Positions 35,525 to 44,619 of a stretch of 64,000 nucleotides of DNA are shown in pieces; position 1 is the first letter of the stretch, and each line of letters begins with the position of its first letter. Location: positions 27,214 through 91,213 of the forward strand of contig JAIPUR010000006.1 of assembly GCA_020055655.1 (NCBI GenBank), in the 5' to 3' direction. The notes below the pieces were generated by a model. That model saw only the letters and a program-made list of their open reading frames with translations. It ran no database searches and was not told the DNA's origin. The DNA is from Methanosarcinaceae archaeon. Its GTDB lineage: Archaea > Halobacteriota > Methanosarcinia > Methanosarcinales > Methanosarcinaceae. Position numbers and translations under genes: made by a program.

Positions 35525-36045
35525 TGATAGAAATAGAGATCAAAGCCCGTGCCAGTCACCAGCGTCTGAAGAAGATGCTCTCTGACATGGGTGCTACTTT
35601 TTTTGCTGTCGAGAACCACAGCGACACCTATTACAACGCCCCCCACAGGGATTTTGCACAAACAGATGAAGCCCTGAGGATACGTTCCGTCAATGGCCAC
35701 TCAGTACTAACCTACAAAGGCCAGAAACTCGACACGATCTCCAAGACCCGTGAAGAATTCGAGACCGAGGTCGATGGAGAAAATACACGCCAGATCCTTC
35801 TCGCACTTGGATTTGTAGCATCCGGCAATGTCTCCAAAAAGCGAGAGATATTCAAACACAATGATATCACAATCGTACTCGATACCGTTGAAGGACTCGG
35901 CGAATTTATGGAAGTGGAAATTGTCACTGAATCAGATAATGATGCAGCGAAAGAGAAATTATTTGCTTTTTTGGAAGAATTGGGGATCAAGCAAGAGGAT
36001 ACGATTCGGACATCGTATCTTGAGATGATTTTGAAAAAGCAGTGA
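35524..36045 (+). CDS. CYTH-domain protein, class IV adenylate cyclase / triphosphatase-like (CyaB)
   Basis: 173 residues with the CYTH tunnel pattern: N-terminal MIEIEIKARA (ExExK motif), RIRSVNGHSVLTYKGQK, TREEFETEV, KKREIFKHNDITIVLDTVEGLGEFMEVEI. Family members bind triphosphates: CyaB-type cyclase activity or tripolyphosphate/thiamine-triphosphate hydrolysis are both known, and the biological substrate in archaea is unclear. Its 3' end (IKQEDTIRTSYLEM) is copied about 1 kb downstream at 36985-37023. Confidence 0.9.
   Translation: MIEIEIKARASHQRLKKMLSDMGATFFAVENHSDTYYNAPHRDFAQTDEALRIRSVNGHSVLTYKGQKLDTISKTREEFETEVDGENTRQILLALGFVASGNVSKKREIFKHNDITIVLDTVEGLGEFMEVEIVTESDNDAAKEKLFAFLEELGIKQEDTIRTSYLEMILKKQ
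35989..36027 (+). repeat. Direct repeat, copy 1 (3' end of the CYTH gene)
   Basis: 39 bp inside the CYTH gene matching 36985-37023 at 36 of 39 positions. The three differences (ACG/ACC, ATT/ATC, CGG/AGG) are all synonymous. This copy is followed by the true stop of the gene. Confidence 0.85.
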
Positions 36046-36188
36046 TTCAGATTAATTTTTTGATATTTGATTTACTCGCGTTTTTTGTGAAAACTGCAAG
36101 CTATCAAAATTTATATATTGATTATGAATAGATTTCTAAACAAAATTAAATAAAATTAAATAATGTTATTAAACATTAGTTAATAGCA

Positions 36189-36416
36189 GTGATATCAATA
36201 GTATTAAAGACGTTCAATGTGGATGAAGCCACATACAAAAAATTCTCTGCTCTGTGCAAGTCTCATGCAATGAGCATGAGCAAACAGATACAGATGTTCA
36301 TGGAGAGTGTTGTATCTGAAGAGCCAGAAGCAAATAAGGAATATCTGGAGAAACTCGACAATATCAGAAAAGGAAAATTTATTCAGGTCGCTGATTTTTC
36401 TGAACGCTACGGGTAA
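36189..36416 (+). CDS. Small ribbon-helix-helix-like antitoxin candidate
   Basis: 75 residues; KTFNVDEATYKKFSALCKSHAMSMSKQIQMF (short KTFNVDEATYKKFSALCK) fits a ribbon-helix-helix DNA-binding fold, and the acidic/aromatic tail KGKFIQVADFSERYG looks like an antitoxin tail that occupies a RelE/ParE toxin. The start codon is uncertain; GTG 36189 lacks a good ribosome site. The adjacent toxin frame is only a stub, so this is probably an orphan antitoxin. High AT content matches the surrounding accessory segment. Confidence 0.55.
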   Translation: MISIVLKTFNVDEATYKKFSALCKSHAMSMSKQIQMFMESVVSEEPEANKEYLEKLDNIRKGKFIQVADFSERYG

Positions 36417-36421
36417 AAACA

Positions 36422-36490
36422 ATGAAATACAGCATTGTTGTATCTGAGAGCTTTTTTATTATTCTCTTTTTGCTAGAACTGTCATATTAA
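36422..36490 (+). pseudogene. Truncated RelE/ParE-like toxin start
   Basis: A 22-codon frame beginning MKYSIVVSESF, a very typical opening of RelE/ParE toxins, then running into hydrophobic junk (FIILFLLELSY) and a stop. It sits five bases after the antitoxin candidate, as a toxin gene would. The rest of the toxin cannot be found downstream before hicB, so this is probably a decayed remnant. Confidence 0.45.
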
Positions 36491-36526
36491 CAATCCTTAT
36501 ATAAATTCATATTCTAAACTAAATAT

Positions 36527-36763
36527 ATGAATTACAAGTTTTCTGCAACGATCCACAGAGAAGAGGACTGGTACGTTTCCTGGTGTCCTGAGCTGGACGT
36601 AGCAAGTCAGGGAAAAACAGTAGAGGAAGCTCTTGCTAATTTAAGAGAAGCTGTAGAGTTGTATCTGGAAGATGAAGATGTCTCAATACCAGAGGAAACT
36701 AATTTTTTGACTACTACTTTCGAGGTTTCCTATGACAAAGCTTCCCGTCCTATCAGCGCGTGA
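36527..36763 (+). CDS. hicB: HicB-family antitoxin
   Basis: 78 residues with the partial RNase H-like HicB fold: YKFSATIHREEDWYVSWCPEL, DVASQGKTVEEALANLREAV, ELYLEDEDV. The C-terminal DNA-binding domain of larger HicB proteins is absent, as in the short antitoxins. It neutralises HicA by covering its active site. It overlaps the hicA frame by 32 bp. Order is antitoxin first, which is found in a good part of hic loci. Confidence 0.9.
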   Translation: MNYKFSATIHREEDWYVSWCPELDVASQGKTVEEALANLREAVELYLEDEDVSIPEETNFLTTTFEVSYDKASRPISA

Positions 36764-36962
36764 GATCATTAAGGCTCTGGAAAGTGCAGGGTTTCAGTTG
36801 GTATCCCAAAAGGGAAGCCACATAAAAATGAAGAGGAAAGATAAAGATAGTACTGCTGTCGTTATTGTTCCAAATCACGATGAAATAGCAACTGGTACCC
36901 TTAGATCCATTATCAGGCAGTCCAAATTAACACCTGAAGATTTCATGTCCCTGTTCCAATAG
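36732..36962 (+). CDS. hicA: HicA-family mRNA interferase toxin
   Basis: 76 residues, a double-stranded RNA-binding-like HicA: LSAREIIKALESAGFQLVSQ, the catalytic His in QKGSHIKMKRK (about 28), VVIVPNHDEIATGTLRSIIRQ (short VVIVPNHDEIATGTL). HicA cleaves mRNA when released from HicB. ATG at 36732 lies inside hicB. The gene ends with TAG and is followed 22 bp later by the copied end of the CYTH gene. Confidence 0.9.
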   Translation: MTKLPVLSAREIIKALESAGFQLVSQKGSHIKMKRKDKDSTAVVIVPNHDEIATGTLRSIIRQSKLTPEDFMSLFQ

Positions 36963-36984
36963 CTACAGTCCATACTTAAAAATT

Positions 36985-37041
36985 AAGCAAGAGGATACCA
37001 TCAGGACATCGTATCTTGAGATGGTGCTTGGTGAAAAATGA
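36985..37041 (+). pseudogene. Duplicated, diverged 3' tail of the CYTH gene
   Basis: Bases 36985-37023 repeat 35989-36027 with three synonymous changes, and the frame continues differently (VLGEK, stop TGA at 37039-37041) in place of ILKKQ. It has no start and cannot make a full protein. The synonymous-only divergence shows that it came from a working homologue in another strain or species, not from a fresh local duplication. It marks the boundary of an acquired segment that carries the antitoxin, the toxin stub and hicBA. Confidence 0.75.
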
Positions 37042-37084
37042 TTACGGCAATGGTAGTTTAAAGATATCTTTATAATGCCTATTA

Positions 37085-38437
37085 TTAATCATTCAATAAT
37101 TCATAAGAAATACATTTTCTAACAATTTCCCTTGCTTGCATGGTATACTCAGATAATTCTTTGTAATCAAGTTTGTCAGCCCTTTCTTTTTCATAATGAG
37201 TAAGAATATCCCTCTGTTCTGATATCTTATCTCCAAGCAATTTACATTCAGGATCTTCCCAATCAAGATAATCATATTTTTTAAGTTTTCTCAGTACATC
37301 TTTAATTCTTCTTCTTAAAGAATGTTGGTTCATATATTCTATTTTCTTGATTAATGTATTTCTTGCATCATTATTTTCAATTTTATTTTTAACTATTTCA
37401 CACATCGCAGCAGAAAGTTCATCGAATAACGGTAACTCAACATAAGTGCTTTCATCAAAGGTTCTTCGATGATAAATTTCGATAGCTTCAGCCAAATTTA
37501 AAAATTGAAACTCTAAAATTTTTATACTCTGCTCTATATTTGCAATGTACAAGTTAATCATTGGACTTAAATCTCTAGATATTCTAAACCAATTGTTGAA
37601 AAAAAGAGGAGTATTTTCTTTTATGTCTTTATATGAGAATAAAACATTAGATGGATACACTTTTTCTATTGAATGATTTGTTTTATAAAATATTTCAATT
37701 GGTAATAATCGTTCTATTTTATTGAAATCATGTATTGTTTTGTGGTCATTTCTTTTTCCCTCAATAGAAATTGGATATATTGGTACATCCAATGATAAAG
37801 TTATAAACTTCTTCATGTCGAATAATATTCCATCCATCCAATCTTTAAAGTGAAGTGTATTCATCGAAAGTATTTTGAAATATGTAATTTGATTTAATGA
37901 CCGAGAATTTATACTTCTACTATATTTTAAGTCACTTATTAGGAATAATACAAATTCAGGTGACTCATATAGTTTCATTTCATTTTTTTGGTTCTTAAAA
38001 GAAATATTTACCTCATTAGTGCTGATATTGAAACGTTCATCAAAATATATAGGGAAATCTAATAACCAGCTTCCAAGATTTGAATAATTGATTGAAAATT
38101 CATCAAATAGTATGTCATTTTTTTCCAGAAAATGATAACCAGCAAATATGAATTCAATATCATAAACTATTTTATGTTCGCTTACATGATTTAAAAATAA
38201 AGAGCTATGTATTTGACGGCATTTGTAGCATGTGATTGGGCGCCCTTCCGCTAAGCCTAAAATCAGGTCTTCATTCTGAAAAACGTTTTCGTTACTGATA
38301 ACTTGTGGACTCTCTTGAAGCAAACCAATAACTTCTAACTCTCCGCCATTTGATGCATTATATTTTAAAGTACCATGCACTTTATTTTCTGGTTTGTTGG
38401 GTATCCACCATGTACCTGTAATTTCAAATGATTTCAT
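37085..38437 (-). CDS. ApeA-like HEPN putative abortive-infection protein
   Basis: 450 residues, AT-rich compared with its neighbours. The N-terminus TGTWWIPNKPENKVHGTL followed by ELEVIGLLQES resembles the ApeA N-terminal domain. The C-terminal third is helical and ends with a HEPN-type active site: R409-DILT-H414 (RX4H), in EQRDILTHYEKE. Related bacterial ApeA proteins protect against phage by abortive infection, presumably as RNases. A CYKC near residue 71 may be structural. It is a single gene, adjacent to the hicBA segment, and convergent with nothing. Defence function in an archaeon is inferred from the domains. Confidence 0.75.
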   Translation of the reverse strand: MKSFEITGTWWIPNKPENKVHGTLKYNASNGGELEVIGLLQESPQVISNENVFQNEDLILGLAEGRPITCYKCRQIHSSLFLNHVSEHKIVYDIEFIFAGYHFLEKNDILFDEFSINYSNLGSWLLDFPIYFDERFNISTNEVNISFKNQKNEMKLYESPEFVLFLISDLKYSRSINSRSLNQITYFKILSMNTLHFKDWMDGILFDMKKFITLSLDVPIYPISIEGKRNDHKTIHDFNKIERLLPIEIFYKTNHSIEKVYPSNVLFSYKDIKENTPLFFNNWFRISRDLSPMINLYIANIEQSIKILEFQFLNLAEAIEIYHRRTFDESTYVELPLFDELSAAMCEIVKNKIENNDARNTLIKKIEYMNQHSLRRRIKDVLRKLKKYDYLDWEDPECKLLGDKISEQRDILTHYEKERADKLDYKELSEYTMQAREIVRKCISYELLND

Positions 38438-38594
38438 AAATAATAATTAAATGAGGTGTCCTTATAAATTTTCGTAATATGCACTGTAACTACATACTTC
38501 TGCAAAATATTGTTCATAAGGACTGAAAATAAATTCTCAAAAACAAATGTAGAATGGGACTTCATCCCATCCTACCAAAAAAACTAAACCTAAA

Positions 38595-40640
38595 TTATCC
38601 GATAATCGCACCAGGACCCATGTCCTTGTCGTTGCTCAGCAATGCTACGTCTTCATCGTTGTCTGCTGCAAGGAGCATTCCCTGGGATTCTACGCCACAG
38701 AGTTTTACGGGCTTGAGGTTCACAAGCACATTCACTGTTTTACCCACCATATCTTCCGGCTGGTAATATTCAGCAAGGCCTGCAACAATTTGACGTGGTT
38801 CCACGTCACCGATATCGACCTGTAGGCGCAGGAGTTTCTTGGACTTTTTGATCTTCTCAGCACTTAGGATCTTTCCAACTCTAATGTCTAGCTTTGCAAA
38901 ATCATCATATTCAATTTCATCTTTAAATTCCATTTTTACCTCTTCCTCTTCTTCAATTCCTGCTTCTCTGTTCATAGCTGCCTTTACACGGCCAGATGAT
39001 ATCTCATCCATCTCTGCGATCTTGTCATCCTCGACCTTAGTGAAAAGGATGCCTGGCTTCTTCAGGGCGGTTCCACTTACCACAGGAATACTTGCCTCTG
39101 AATAGGTAGCTGTGTGCACATCTGTATCCATACCGATCTGTTTCCATGCTTCTTCCATGCTGTCTGGAATTACAGGCTCGAAGAGCAATATAAGGGATTT
39201 AGCGATCTGTATACAGTTCTTGATAACCTTTCCACATGCAGCCTTGTCTTCCTTAACAAGTTTCCATGGCTCATTGGACTGGAAGTAGGAATTTCCGTAG
39301 GATGCCAGTGCCATTGCAGTATCCACTGCCTTCTTGAACTCATATTCAGCATTTGTTTTTGTGACCTGGTCTATTGTGGAGCTGATCTGTTCCATAATTT
39401 CAGGGTCGATATCCCCTTCAGGGATCTCGCCAAAGTTCTTGAATGCAAAGAGCAGGTTCCTGTACATGAAGTTCCCGAATACGCCCACAAGTTCGGTATT
39501 TATCTTATCCTGGAATACCTTCCATGAGAAATTAACCTCTTTTGTATGGGAGGTGTAGCTTGCAAGATAATATCTCAGAAGATCGGAATGGAAACCATGG
39601 TCCAGATAATCTTCCTCTACCCACACAACATATCCACGACTCTTGGAGAATGTCTTATCCTCGATCTTCAGCATACCTGATGCAACAACCGCAGAGGGCT
39701 GGCTGTAATCAGCACCCTTGAGCATTGCTGGCCAGAAAATGCAGTGGTGGTAGACAATATCTCCACCAATGAAATGAACTATAGGATTGTCACCCTTCCA
39801 GTACTTTTCCCAGTCGCCACCGGTTACTGCTGCCCACTGCTCGGTAAATGACATGTATCCAATAGGTGCATCCACCCAGACATAAACCACAAGATCATCG
39901 TGTCCCGGGAATTTTACACCCCATTCAAGGTTCCTTGTAATGCACCAGTCGGTTAGTTCCTGTTTTACCCATCCAAGGGCATAGTTACGTGCATTGAGAG
40001 TACCACCTAAATTCTCAAGATGATCCATGAGGAAGTCCTTGAATTCTGAAAGCTTGAAGAAGAAATGCTCCTGCCGCCTGTATTCTGCAGGTCCTGAGCA
40101 AATGGTACAGAGTGGCTGCTGGAGTTCCCCTGGCTCAAGGTGCTTTCCACATCCCTGGTCACACTCATCTCCGCGAGCCTTTTCACCACAGTTAGGACAG
40201 GCACCCTCTACATATCTATCAGGAAGGAAACGGTCACAATCAGGACAATATGCAATTTCAATAACTTTCGGGTATACATAGCCTTTGTCAATGAGCTTGC
40301 TCACGATCTCTGTAGTACGTTCGTGATTTTCCTTGTCATCGGTTGTACCAAAAGCATCGAATTCAACACCCATTTTCTTGAATACTTCATTGAAATGGAC
40401 ATGATATTGCTCTATCAGTTCTTTAGGACTAATTCCCATTTCCTCAGCATTTACTGCGATGGGTGTGCCGTGGGTATCTGAGCCACACACAAAGGTGGCT
40501 TCCTGACCATTTTTCTTTAAAGATCTGACGTAAATATCGGCGGGAACGTATGTACGCAGGTGTCCAACATGAGCTTTTCCATTCGCATAGGGAAGACCAC
40601 ATGTGACAAGCACTGATTTATCAGAAGGAATGTTTGACAT
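38595..40640 (-). CDS. metG: Methionyl-tRNA synthetase
   Basis: 681 residues from ATG 40640, where GGAG is seven bases upstream; a longer frame to 40688 has no support. HIGH motif: [17 protein letters not shown]; zinc knuckles [27 protein letters not shown] region and CTICSG; KMSKS equivalent [10 protein letters not shown]. The C-terminal EMAP-like tRNA-binding domain (about 575-680, [17 protein letters not shown]) is fused, as in bacteria and some archaea. It charges initiator and elongator tRNA(Met). Confidence 0.96.
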   Translation of the reverse strand: MSNIPSDKSVLVTCGLPYANGKAHVGHLRTYVPADIYVRSLKKNGQEATFVCGSDTHGTPIAVNAEEMGISPKELIEQYHVHFNEVFKKMGVEFDAFGTTDDKENHERTTEIVSKLIDKGYVYPKVIEIAYCPDCDRFLPDRYVEGACPNCGEKARGDECDQGCGKHLEPGELQQPLCTICSGPAEYRRQEHFFFKLSEFKDFLMDHLENLGGTLNARNYALGWVKQELTDWCITRNLEWGVKFPGHDDLVVYVWVDAPIGYMSFTEQWAAVTGGDWEKYWKGDNPIVHFIGGDIVYHHCIFWPAMLKGADYSQPSAVVASGMLKIEDKTFSKSRGYVVWVEEDYLDHGFHSDLLRYYLASYTSHTKEVNFSWKVFQDKINTELVGVFGNFMYRNLLFAFKNFGEIPEGDIDPEIMEQISSTIDQVTKTNAEYEFKKAVDTAMALASYGNSYFQSNEPWKLVKEDKAACGKVIKNCIQIAKSLILLFEPVIPDSMEEAWKQIGMDTDVHTATYSEASIPVVSGTALKKPGILFTKVEDDKIAEMDEISSGRVKAAMNREAGIEEEEEVKMEFKDEIEYDDFAKLDIRVGKILSAEKIKKSKKLLRLQVDIGDVEPRQIVAGLAEYYQPEDMVGKTVNVLVNLKPVKLCGVESQGMLLAADNDEDVALLSNDKDMGPGAIIG

Positions 40641-40771
40641 TTCTTTTCTCCATTTTACTCTATATATATGATGTTGGATTGTGTACAATTATAAAATAAA
40701 TTTCGCTTCAAAATCATGTGTAAGCTTTTTAACATCCAAACTCATTTTACATTCAGGATGGGAAATCATAA

Positions 40772-42046
40772 ATGACCGAAGATAACAACGAAGATAAAGT
40801 TGATTCTTTTGAAAAAACTGATTCTAACACATATCCTGATTCTGATATTGACTCAAAAAATGAAGCTCCTAAAAAGATAAATACTAAAAATGTAGGAACA
40901 TTTGAAGGTATTGTCAAGCGAAGAACTTCATTTGATAAAGTCGATGAAGACACGGATAGTAATGCTGACATTTATAACGCTGATATAGATAGCAAAAATG
41001 TTGAAAACGCACCTGTATCTGATACGAATGAGATAAAAAGAAACACTGAAAAAGTGGAAGAAAAAGTCACTCAGAAAAATGAGAGATCACCTCGTGTTGA
41101 AAACATTCACAATTATGAAGCACCTGCTCCAAAAAAGAAAAGTCGCAGATTACAATACATCACAATTGCAGCTGTTCTTTTCCTTATGATCACAGCAAGT
41201 TTTGCCCTTATTTACCAGACATTCAATGGAGATCTTTATCCAACGGATGACAAGATCGCGGTCATCTACGTTCAGGGAACACTTATCACAAGCAGTATTC
41301 CAGCTGGACTTGGTTACGCGACATCAGAGGAGATCTCCAAAAATATCAGGGATGCTGCAGTGGATGAAAATGTCAAGGCCATTGTACTACGTGTCAATAG
41401 CCCCGGTGGTTCATCAACTGCAGGTGGAGAGGTCTATACAGAAGTCAAACGAGCAAGCGATAGCGGCTTACCTGTCATAGTTTCCATGGGAGATGTGGCA
41501 GCCAGTGCAGCATACCATATATCAGCACCTGCAGATCTTATTGTTGCAAATCCATCCACAATGACTGGTAGCATTGGTACTATCTGGACCTTCCAGAATC
41601 TTTCTGGATTCTATGATGAAGAAGGCATAGAATTCCATGTTGCAAAGTCAGGAGAATTCAAGGACATGGGAGCACCATGGCGTGGTCTTTCAGATGATGA
41701 AAAGGAATATGCTGACAGGGTCATCATTGAAGTCTACACCAGTTTTGTAAAGGATGTGGCAGAAAGCCGGAATATGAGTGTAGGCGAGGTAAAAGACCTT
41801 GCAGACGGCAGAATATACACTGGTATGAGAGCGAAAGAACTGGGACTTGTCGACGAGTTCGGGAACCTCTACGATGCTATTGACAGAGCAGCAGAAATTG
41901 GCGACATTGAGGGTGAACCTACAGTTGTTTACATGAACAAGCCATCCCTTTCAAGCCTGTTTTTCGGTTCCGAAGCCGATGCTTCTGCAGCTGTTGACCA
42001 GTATTTGAGTTATTACGAAGAAAGCCCGTATGGAAAGATCGAGTGA
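40772..42046 (+). CDS. sppA: Signal peptide peptidase SppA (S49 family)
   Basis: 424 residues. The first 130 are acidic, rich in D, N, S, E and K and probably disordered in the cytoplasm, followed by a single membrane helix (about 131-150, YITIAAVLFLMITASFALIY). The S49 domain follows: VNSPGGSS, the nucleophile Ser in VAASAAYHISAPADLIVANP (about 247), GSIGTIW, and the catalytic Lys in the GMRAKELGLVDEFG region or nearby. SppA degrades cleaved signal peptides and other membrane fragments. The long charged N-terminus is unusual for the family. Confidence 0.9.
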   Translation: MTEDNNEDKVDSFEKTDSNTYPDSDIDSKNEAPKKINTKNVGTFEGIVKRRTSFDKVDEDTDSNADIYNADIDSKNVENAPVSDTNEIKRNTEKVEEKVTQKNERSPRVENIHNYEAPAPKKKSRRLQYITIAAVLFLMITASFALIYQTFNGDLYPTDDKIAVIYVQGTLITSSIPAGLGYATSEEISKNIRDAAVDENVKAIVLRVNSPGGSSTAGGEVYTEVKRASDSGLPVIVSMGDVAASAAYHISAPADLIVANPSTMTGSIGTIWTFQNLSGFYDEEGIEFHVAKSGEFKDMGAPWRGLSDDEKEYADRVIIEVYTSFVKDVAESRNMSVGEVKDLADGRIYTGMRAKELGLVDEFGNLYDAIDRAAEIGDIEGEPTVVYMNKPSLSSLFFGSEADASAAVDQYLSYYEESPYGKIE

Positions 42047-42049
42047 AGG

Positions 42050-42547
42050 ATGCCCTTCACTCCATTTCATATTGGACCTGCCCTTTTGATATCAGGTTTA
42101 CTTGGGAAAAGGATCAACTTCACAGCCATCATTCTTTCAAGCACAGTTATTGATATAAGGGCAACATATTGTCTATTTGCAGGCTGCCTCCCACTTCATG
42201 GACCACTGCACACATATCTGGGTGCCACATTATTTGCTCTTATCATTTCTGCCGGAGTTTATTCAATAAAAGGAATTTTTCAGAGGATCACAGACACTTT
42301 TGGTCTGTTCCAGGAGTATTCAATTCCAGTGATCCTTTCCAGCTCACTTATCGGCACTTTCAGCCATGTATTTCTGGACTCTTTTCTCTATACAGACATC
42401 ATTCCTTTCTGGCCCCTGAACAGCAATCCATTTTTGGCACTTGTGAGTTCATCCTTAGTGTATAATGCTTGCTCACTTTCATTTTTGATTGCCATTGGAA
42501 TTTATCTTTGTGTATATCTTGTAAAGAAGATTCCAGCAAAAAACTGA
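42050..42547 (+). CDS. Integral membrane protein, DUF4184/YdjM-like
   Basis: 165 residues, about four membrane helices, starting MPFTPFHIGPAL, the typical TPxH opening of this membrane-bound putative hydrolase family. Further conserved features: the HGPLHTYLGA stretch and FSHVFLDSFLYTD with His and Asp residues that could form a metal site inside the membrane. Function unknown. It starts four bases after sppA and is probably cotranscribed with it. Confidence 0.65.
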   Translation: MPFTPFHIGPALLISGLLGKRINFTAIILSSTVIDIRATYCLFAGCLPLHGPLHTYLGATLFALIISAGVYSIKGIFQRITDTFGLFQEYSIPVILSSSLIGTFSHVFLDSFLYTDIIPFWPLNSNPFLALVSSSLVYNACSLSFLIAIGIYLCVYLVKKIPAKN

Positions 42548-42556
42548 GAAGATATC

Positions 42557-43138
42557 TCACTTTTCAGCCAGCTTCCTGCATTCCTCATGCCTGAAACAGC
42601 TTACAAGGTGGTCATTTACCATTCCAATAGACTGCATGTATGCATAGACTATAGTCGGGCCTACAAACGAAAAGCCTCTTTTTTTCAGATCTTTACTTAT
42701 CTTCTCGGATAGATCTGTTTTTGCGGGTATCTCTTCCATGGATTCCCATGTATTCTGTATAGTTTTTCTTTCTTTCAAAAAACCACGTAGATAATTGTCA
42801 AATGAACCAAACTCATTTTGCACTTCAATAAAGGCTCTGGCATTCTTCACTGCAGAGCGTACTTTCAGTTTATTCCTTATGATTCCACTGTCCTGCAGAA
42901 GTTCCCCGATCTTTGTCTCATCATAAGCCGCTACCAGATTCCAATCGAAATCATCAAAGGCTTTCCTGTAATTCTTCCTTCTTTTCAGGATAGTATCCCA
43001 GCTAAGCCCCGCCTGTGCTCCTTCAAGTATCAAAAACTCAAAAAGTACTCTATCATCGTGGGCAGGTACTCCCCAGTATTTGTCGTGATATTCTATTTCA
43101 AGGTCATTTATGTTTGCCCACTCACAGCGATCTTCCAT
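42557..43138 (-). CDS. tag: DNA-3-methyladenine glycosylase I
   Basis: 193 residues, full Tag length. The zinc-binding and substrate residues are present: MEDRCEWANINDLEIEYHDKYWGVP at the start (short CEWANINDLEIEYHDKYWG), FEFLILEGAQAGLSWDTILKRR (short LEGAQAGLSWDTILKRR), KRGFSFVGPTIVYAYMQSIG and HLVSCFRHEEC at the end. It removes 3-methyladenine from alkylated DNA. Mostly bacterial in distribution, so probably acquired. Convergent with the DUF4184-like gene. Confidence 0.94.
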   Translation of the reverse strand: MEDRCEWANINDLEIEYHDKYWGVPAHDDRVLFEFLILEGAQAGLSWDTILKRRKNYRKAFDDFDWNLVAAYDETKIGELLQDSGIIRNKLKVRSAVKNARAFIEVQNEFGSFDNYLRGFLKERKTIQNTWESMEEIPAKTDLSEKISKDLKKRGFSFVGPTIVYAYMQSIGMVNDHLVSCFRHEECRKLAEK

Positions 43139-43206
43139 ATATTTTAGAGAGATGTCAAAGCTTTTATACTTTCTTTTAGAGAATCATTATAGGGATTACG
43201 GGTACT

Positions 43207-43848
43207 ATGGAAAGAAGCGATTTTGACAGACATGCAAAGAAATACGAATTCTGGTATGACGATAAACATGCAGTCTATGAATCTGAATCAGAGATGATCA
43301 GAAAACTTTTGCCGGTAAGTATAGCAAAGAATAGTATCGAGATCGGAGTCGGCACAGGCAGATTTGCAGCGACATTAGGTTTCAACTATGGACTTGATCC
43401 TTCCGAAAATATGATGAATATCGCATCAATGCGCAGAGTAGAGTGCATAAAAGGAGTTGCAGAGGCTTTACCAATTAAGAGTTCTTCAATGGAAAATGTG
43501 CTCATTGTCACCAGTCTCTGTTTTATGGACGTTGGGCGAGCCTTCGAAGAGATGCACAGAATACTAGTTCCATCCGGGTATCTGATAATTGCATTTGTTG
43601 ATAGAAACAGTGCTCTGGGAAAAGAATACAATAAGAAAACTGCAGAAGAGAGTTTTTGCTGGAATGCAAAGTTTTACAGCACAGAAGAACTGCTTTTGAT
43701 GTTAGAAGAGCATGGATTTGAGGACACAGCTATCAGACAGACACTGTTCAGTTCTCTGGATAGCATATCTAAGCCAGAGATATCAGAAGAAGGTTTTGGA
43801 AAAGGATCTTTTATTGGCATTAGAGCAAGAAGCATCAAACACGAATAG
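43207..43848 (+). CDS. Class I SAM-dependent methyltransferase
   Basis: 213 residues. Motif I is IEIGVGTGRFAATLGFNYGLDPS, the post-I acidic loop gives GLDPSENMM, and the later motif is VLIVTSLCFMDVGRAFEEMHRILVPSGYLII (short SLCFMDVGRAFEEMHRIL). Methyltransf_11 type. Substrate unknown. It is followed 39 bp later by a nitroreductase-family gene. Stop TAG. Confidence 0.8.
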   Translation: MERSDFDRHAKKYEFWYDDKHAVYESESEMIRKLLPVSIAKNSIEIGVGTGRFAATLGFNYGLDPSENMMNIASMRRVECIKGVAEALPIKSSSMENVLIVTSLCFMDVGRAFEEMHRILVPSGYLIIAFVDRNSALGKEYNKKTAEESFCWNAKFYSTEELLLMLEEHGFEDTAIRQTLFSSLDSISKPEISEEGFGKGSFIGIRARSIKHE

Positions 43849-43887
43849 CAAGCTTTCTTAAAACTGTAGCATGGGAGGAATATAATT

Positions 43888-44619
43888 TTGAACAAAATTG
43901 GAAAAGACTTCATGGAAAAGACAAAATTCCAGTATGCAGAAAGATCAGACCAGTCACTTGGGTATCCGCAACCTCCATTGCAAAAAGGTAATGAGAGTGG
44001 CGAAGTTATTGATCTGCCTAAACCAGATAACCTTAATCTCGAAAAGATCGACCTGAGAAAAGCCATAGAGAATCGAGTCAGTGTTAGAAACTATTCACAA
44101 GACCCATTGGCACTTGAAGAACTTTCATATCTCCTATGGTGTACCCAGGGAGTTAAAGAAGTGATAGGTAGTGCAGCCACAATGAGAAATGTACCTTCCG
44201 CAGGTGCGAGACATGCACTTGAGACATATATACTTGTGAACAATGTGGAAGGACTCGAAGAAGGTCTGTACCTTTTCCTGCCCATCGAACACAAGCTCTC
44301 AAAAATAATATCAGATAATTCTGTTGCCGAGGATGTCAGTCAAGCTTGCCTGGATCAGACATTCATTAAAAAAAGTGCTGTCACATTTATCTGGACCGCT
44401 ATCACCTATCGAATGAAGTGGAGATATGGAGAAAGAGGCTACAGGTATATGCATCTGGATGCAGGCCATGTATGCCAGAATCTCTACCTTAGTGCTGAAT
44501 CTCTAAACTGTGGGGTCTGTGCTATTGCAGCTTTCTTTGACGATAAGCTCAATGCCATACTGGATATAGATGGAGAAGAAGAAATGGCAATTTATCTTGC
44601 TACTGTGGGTAAGAAATGA
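43888..44619 (+). CDS. SagB/ThcOx-type nitroreductase-family protein
   Basis: 243 residues, FMN-dependent nitroreductase fold of the SagB/ThcOx type. Core motifs: AIENRVSVRNYSQDPLALEELSYLLWCTQGV (short ENRVSVRNYSQDPLALEEL), VPSAGARHALETYILVNNV, RGYRYMHLDAGHVCQNLYLSA. These enzymes oxidise azoline rings in peptide modification in some bacteria; no precursor peptide or YcaO gene is seen here, so another flavin reductase role is likely. The start is TTG at 43888, supported by GGAGG nine bases upstream. It overlaps the next gene by 4 bp (ATGA). Confidence 0.8.
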   Translation: MNKIGKDFMEKTKFQYAERSDQSLGYPQPPLQKGNESGEVIDLPKPDNLNLEKIDLRKAIENRVSVRNYSQDPLALEELSYLLWCTQGVKEVIGSAATMRNVPSAGARHALETYILVNNVEGLEEGLYLFLPIEHKLSKIISDNSVAEDVSQACLDQTFIKKSAVTFIWTAITYRMKWRYGERGYRYMHLDAGHVCQNLYLSAESLNCGVCAIAAFFDDKLNAILDIDGEEEMAIYLATVGKK

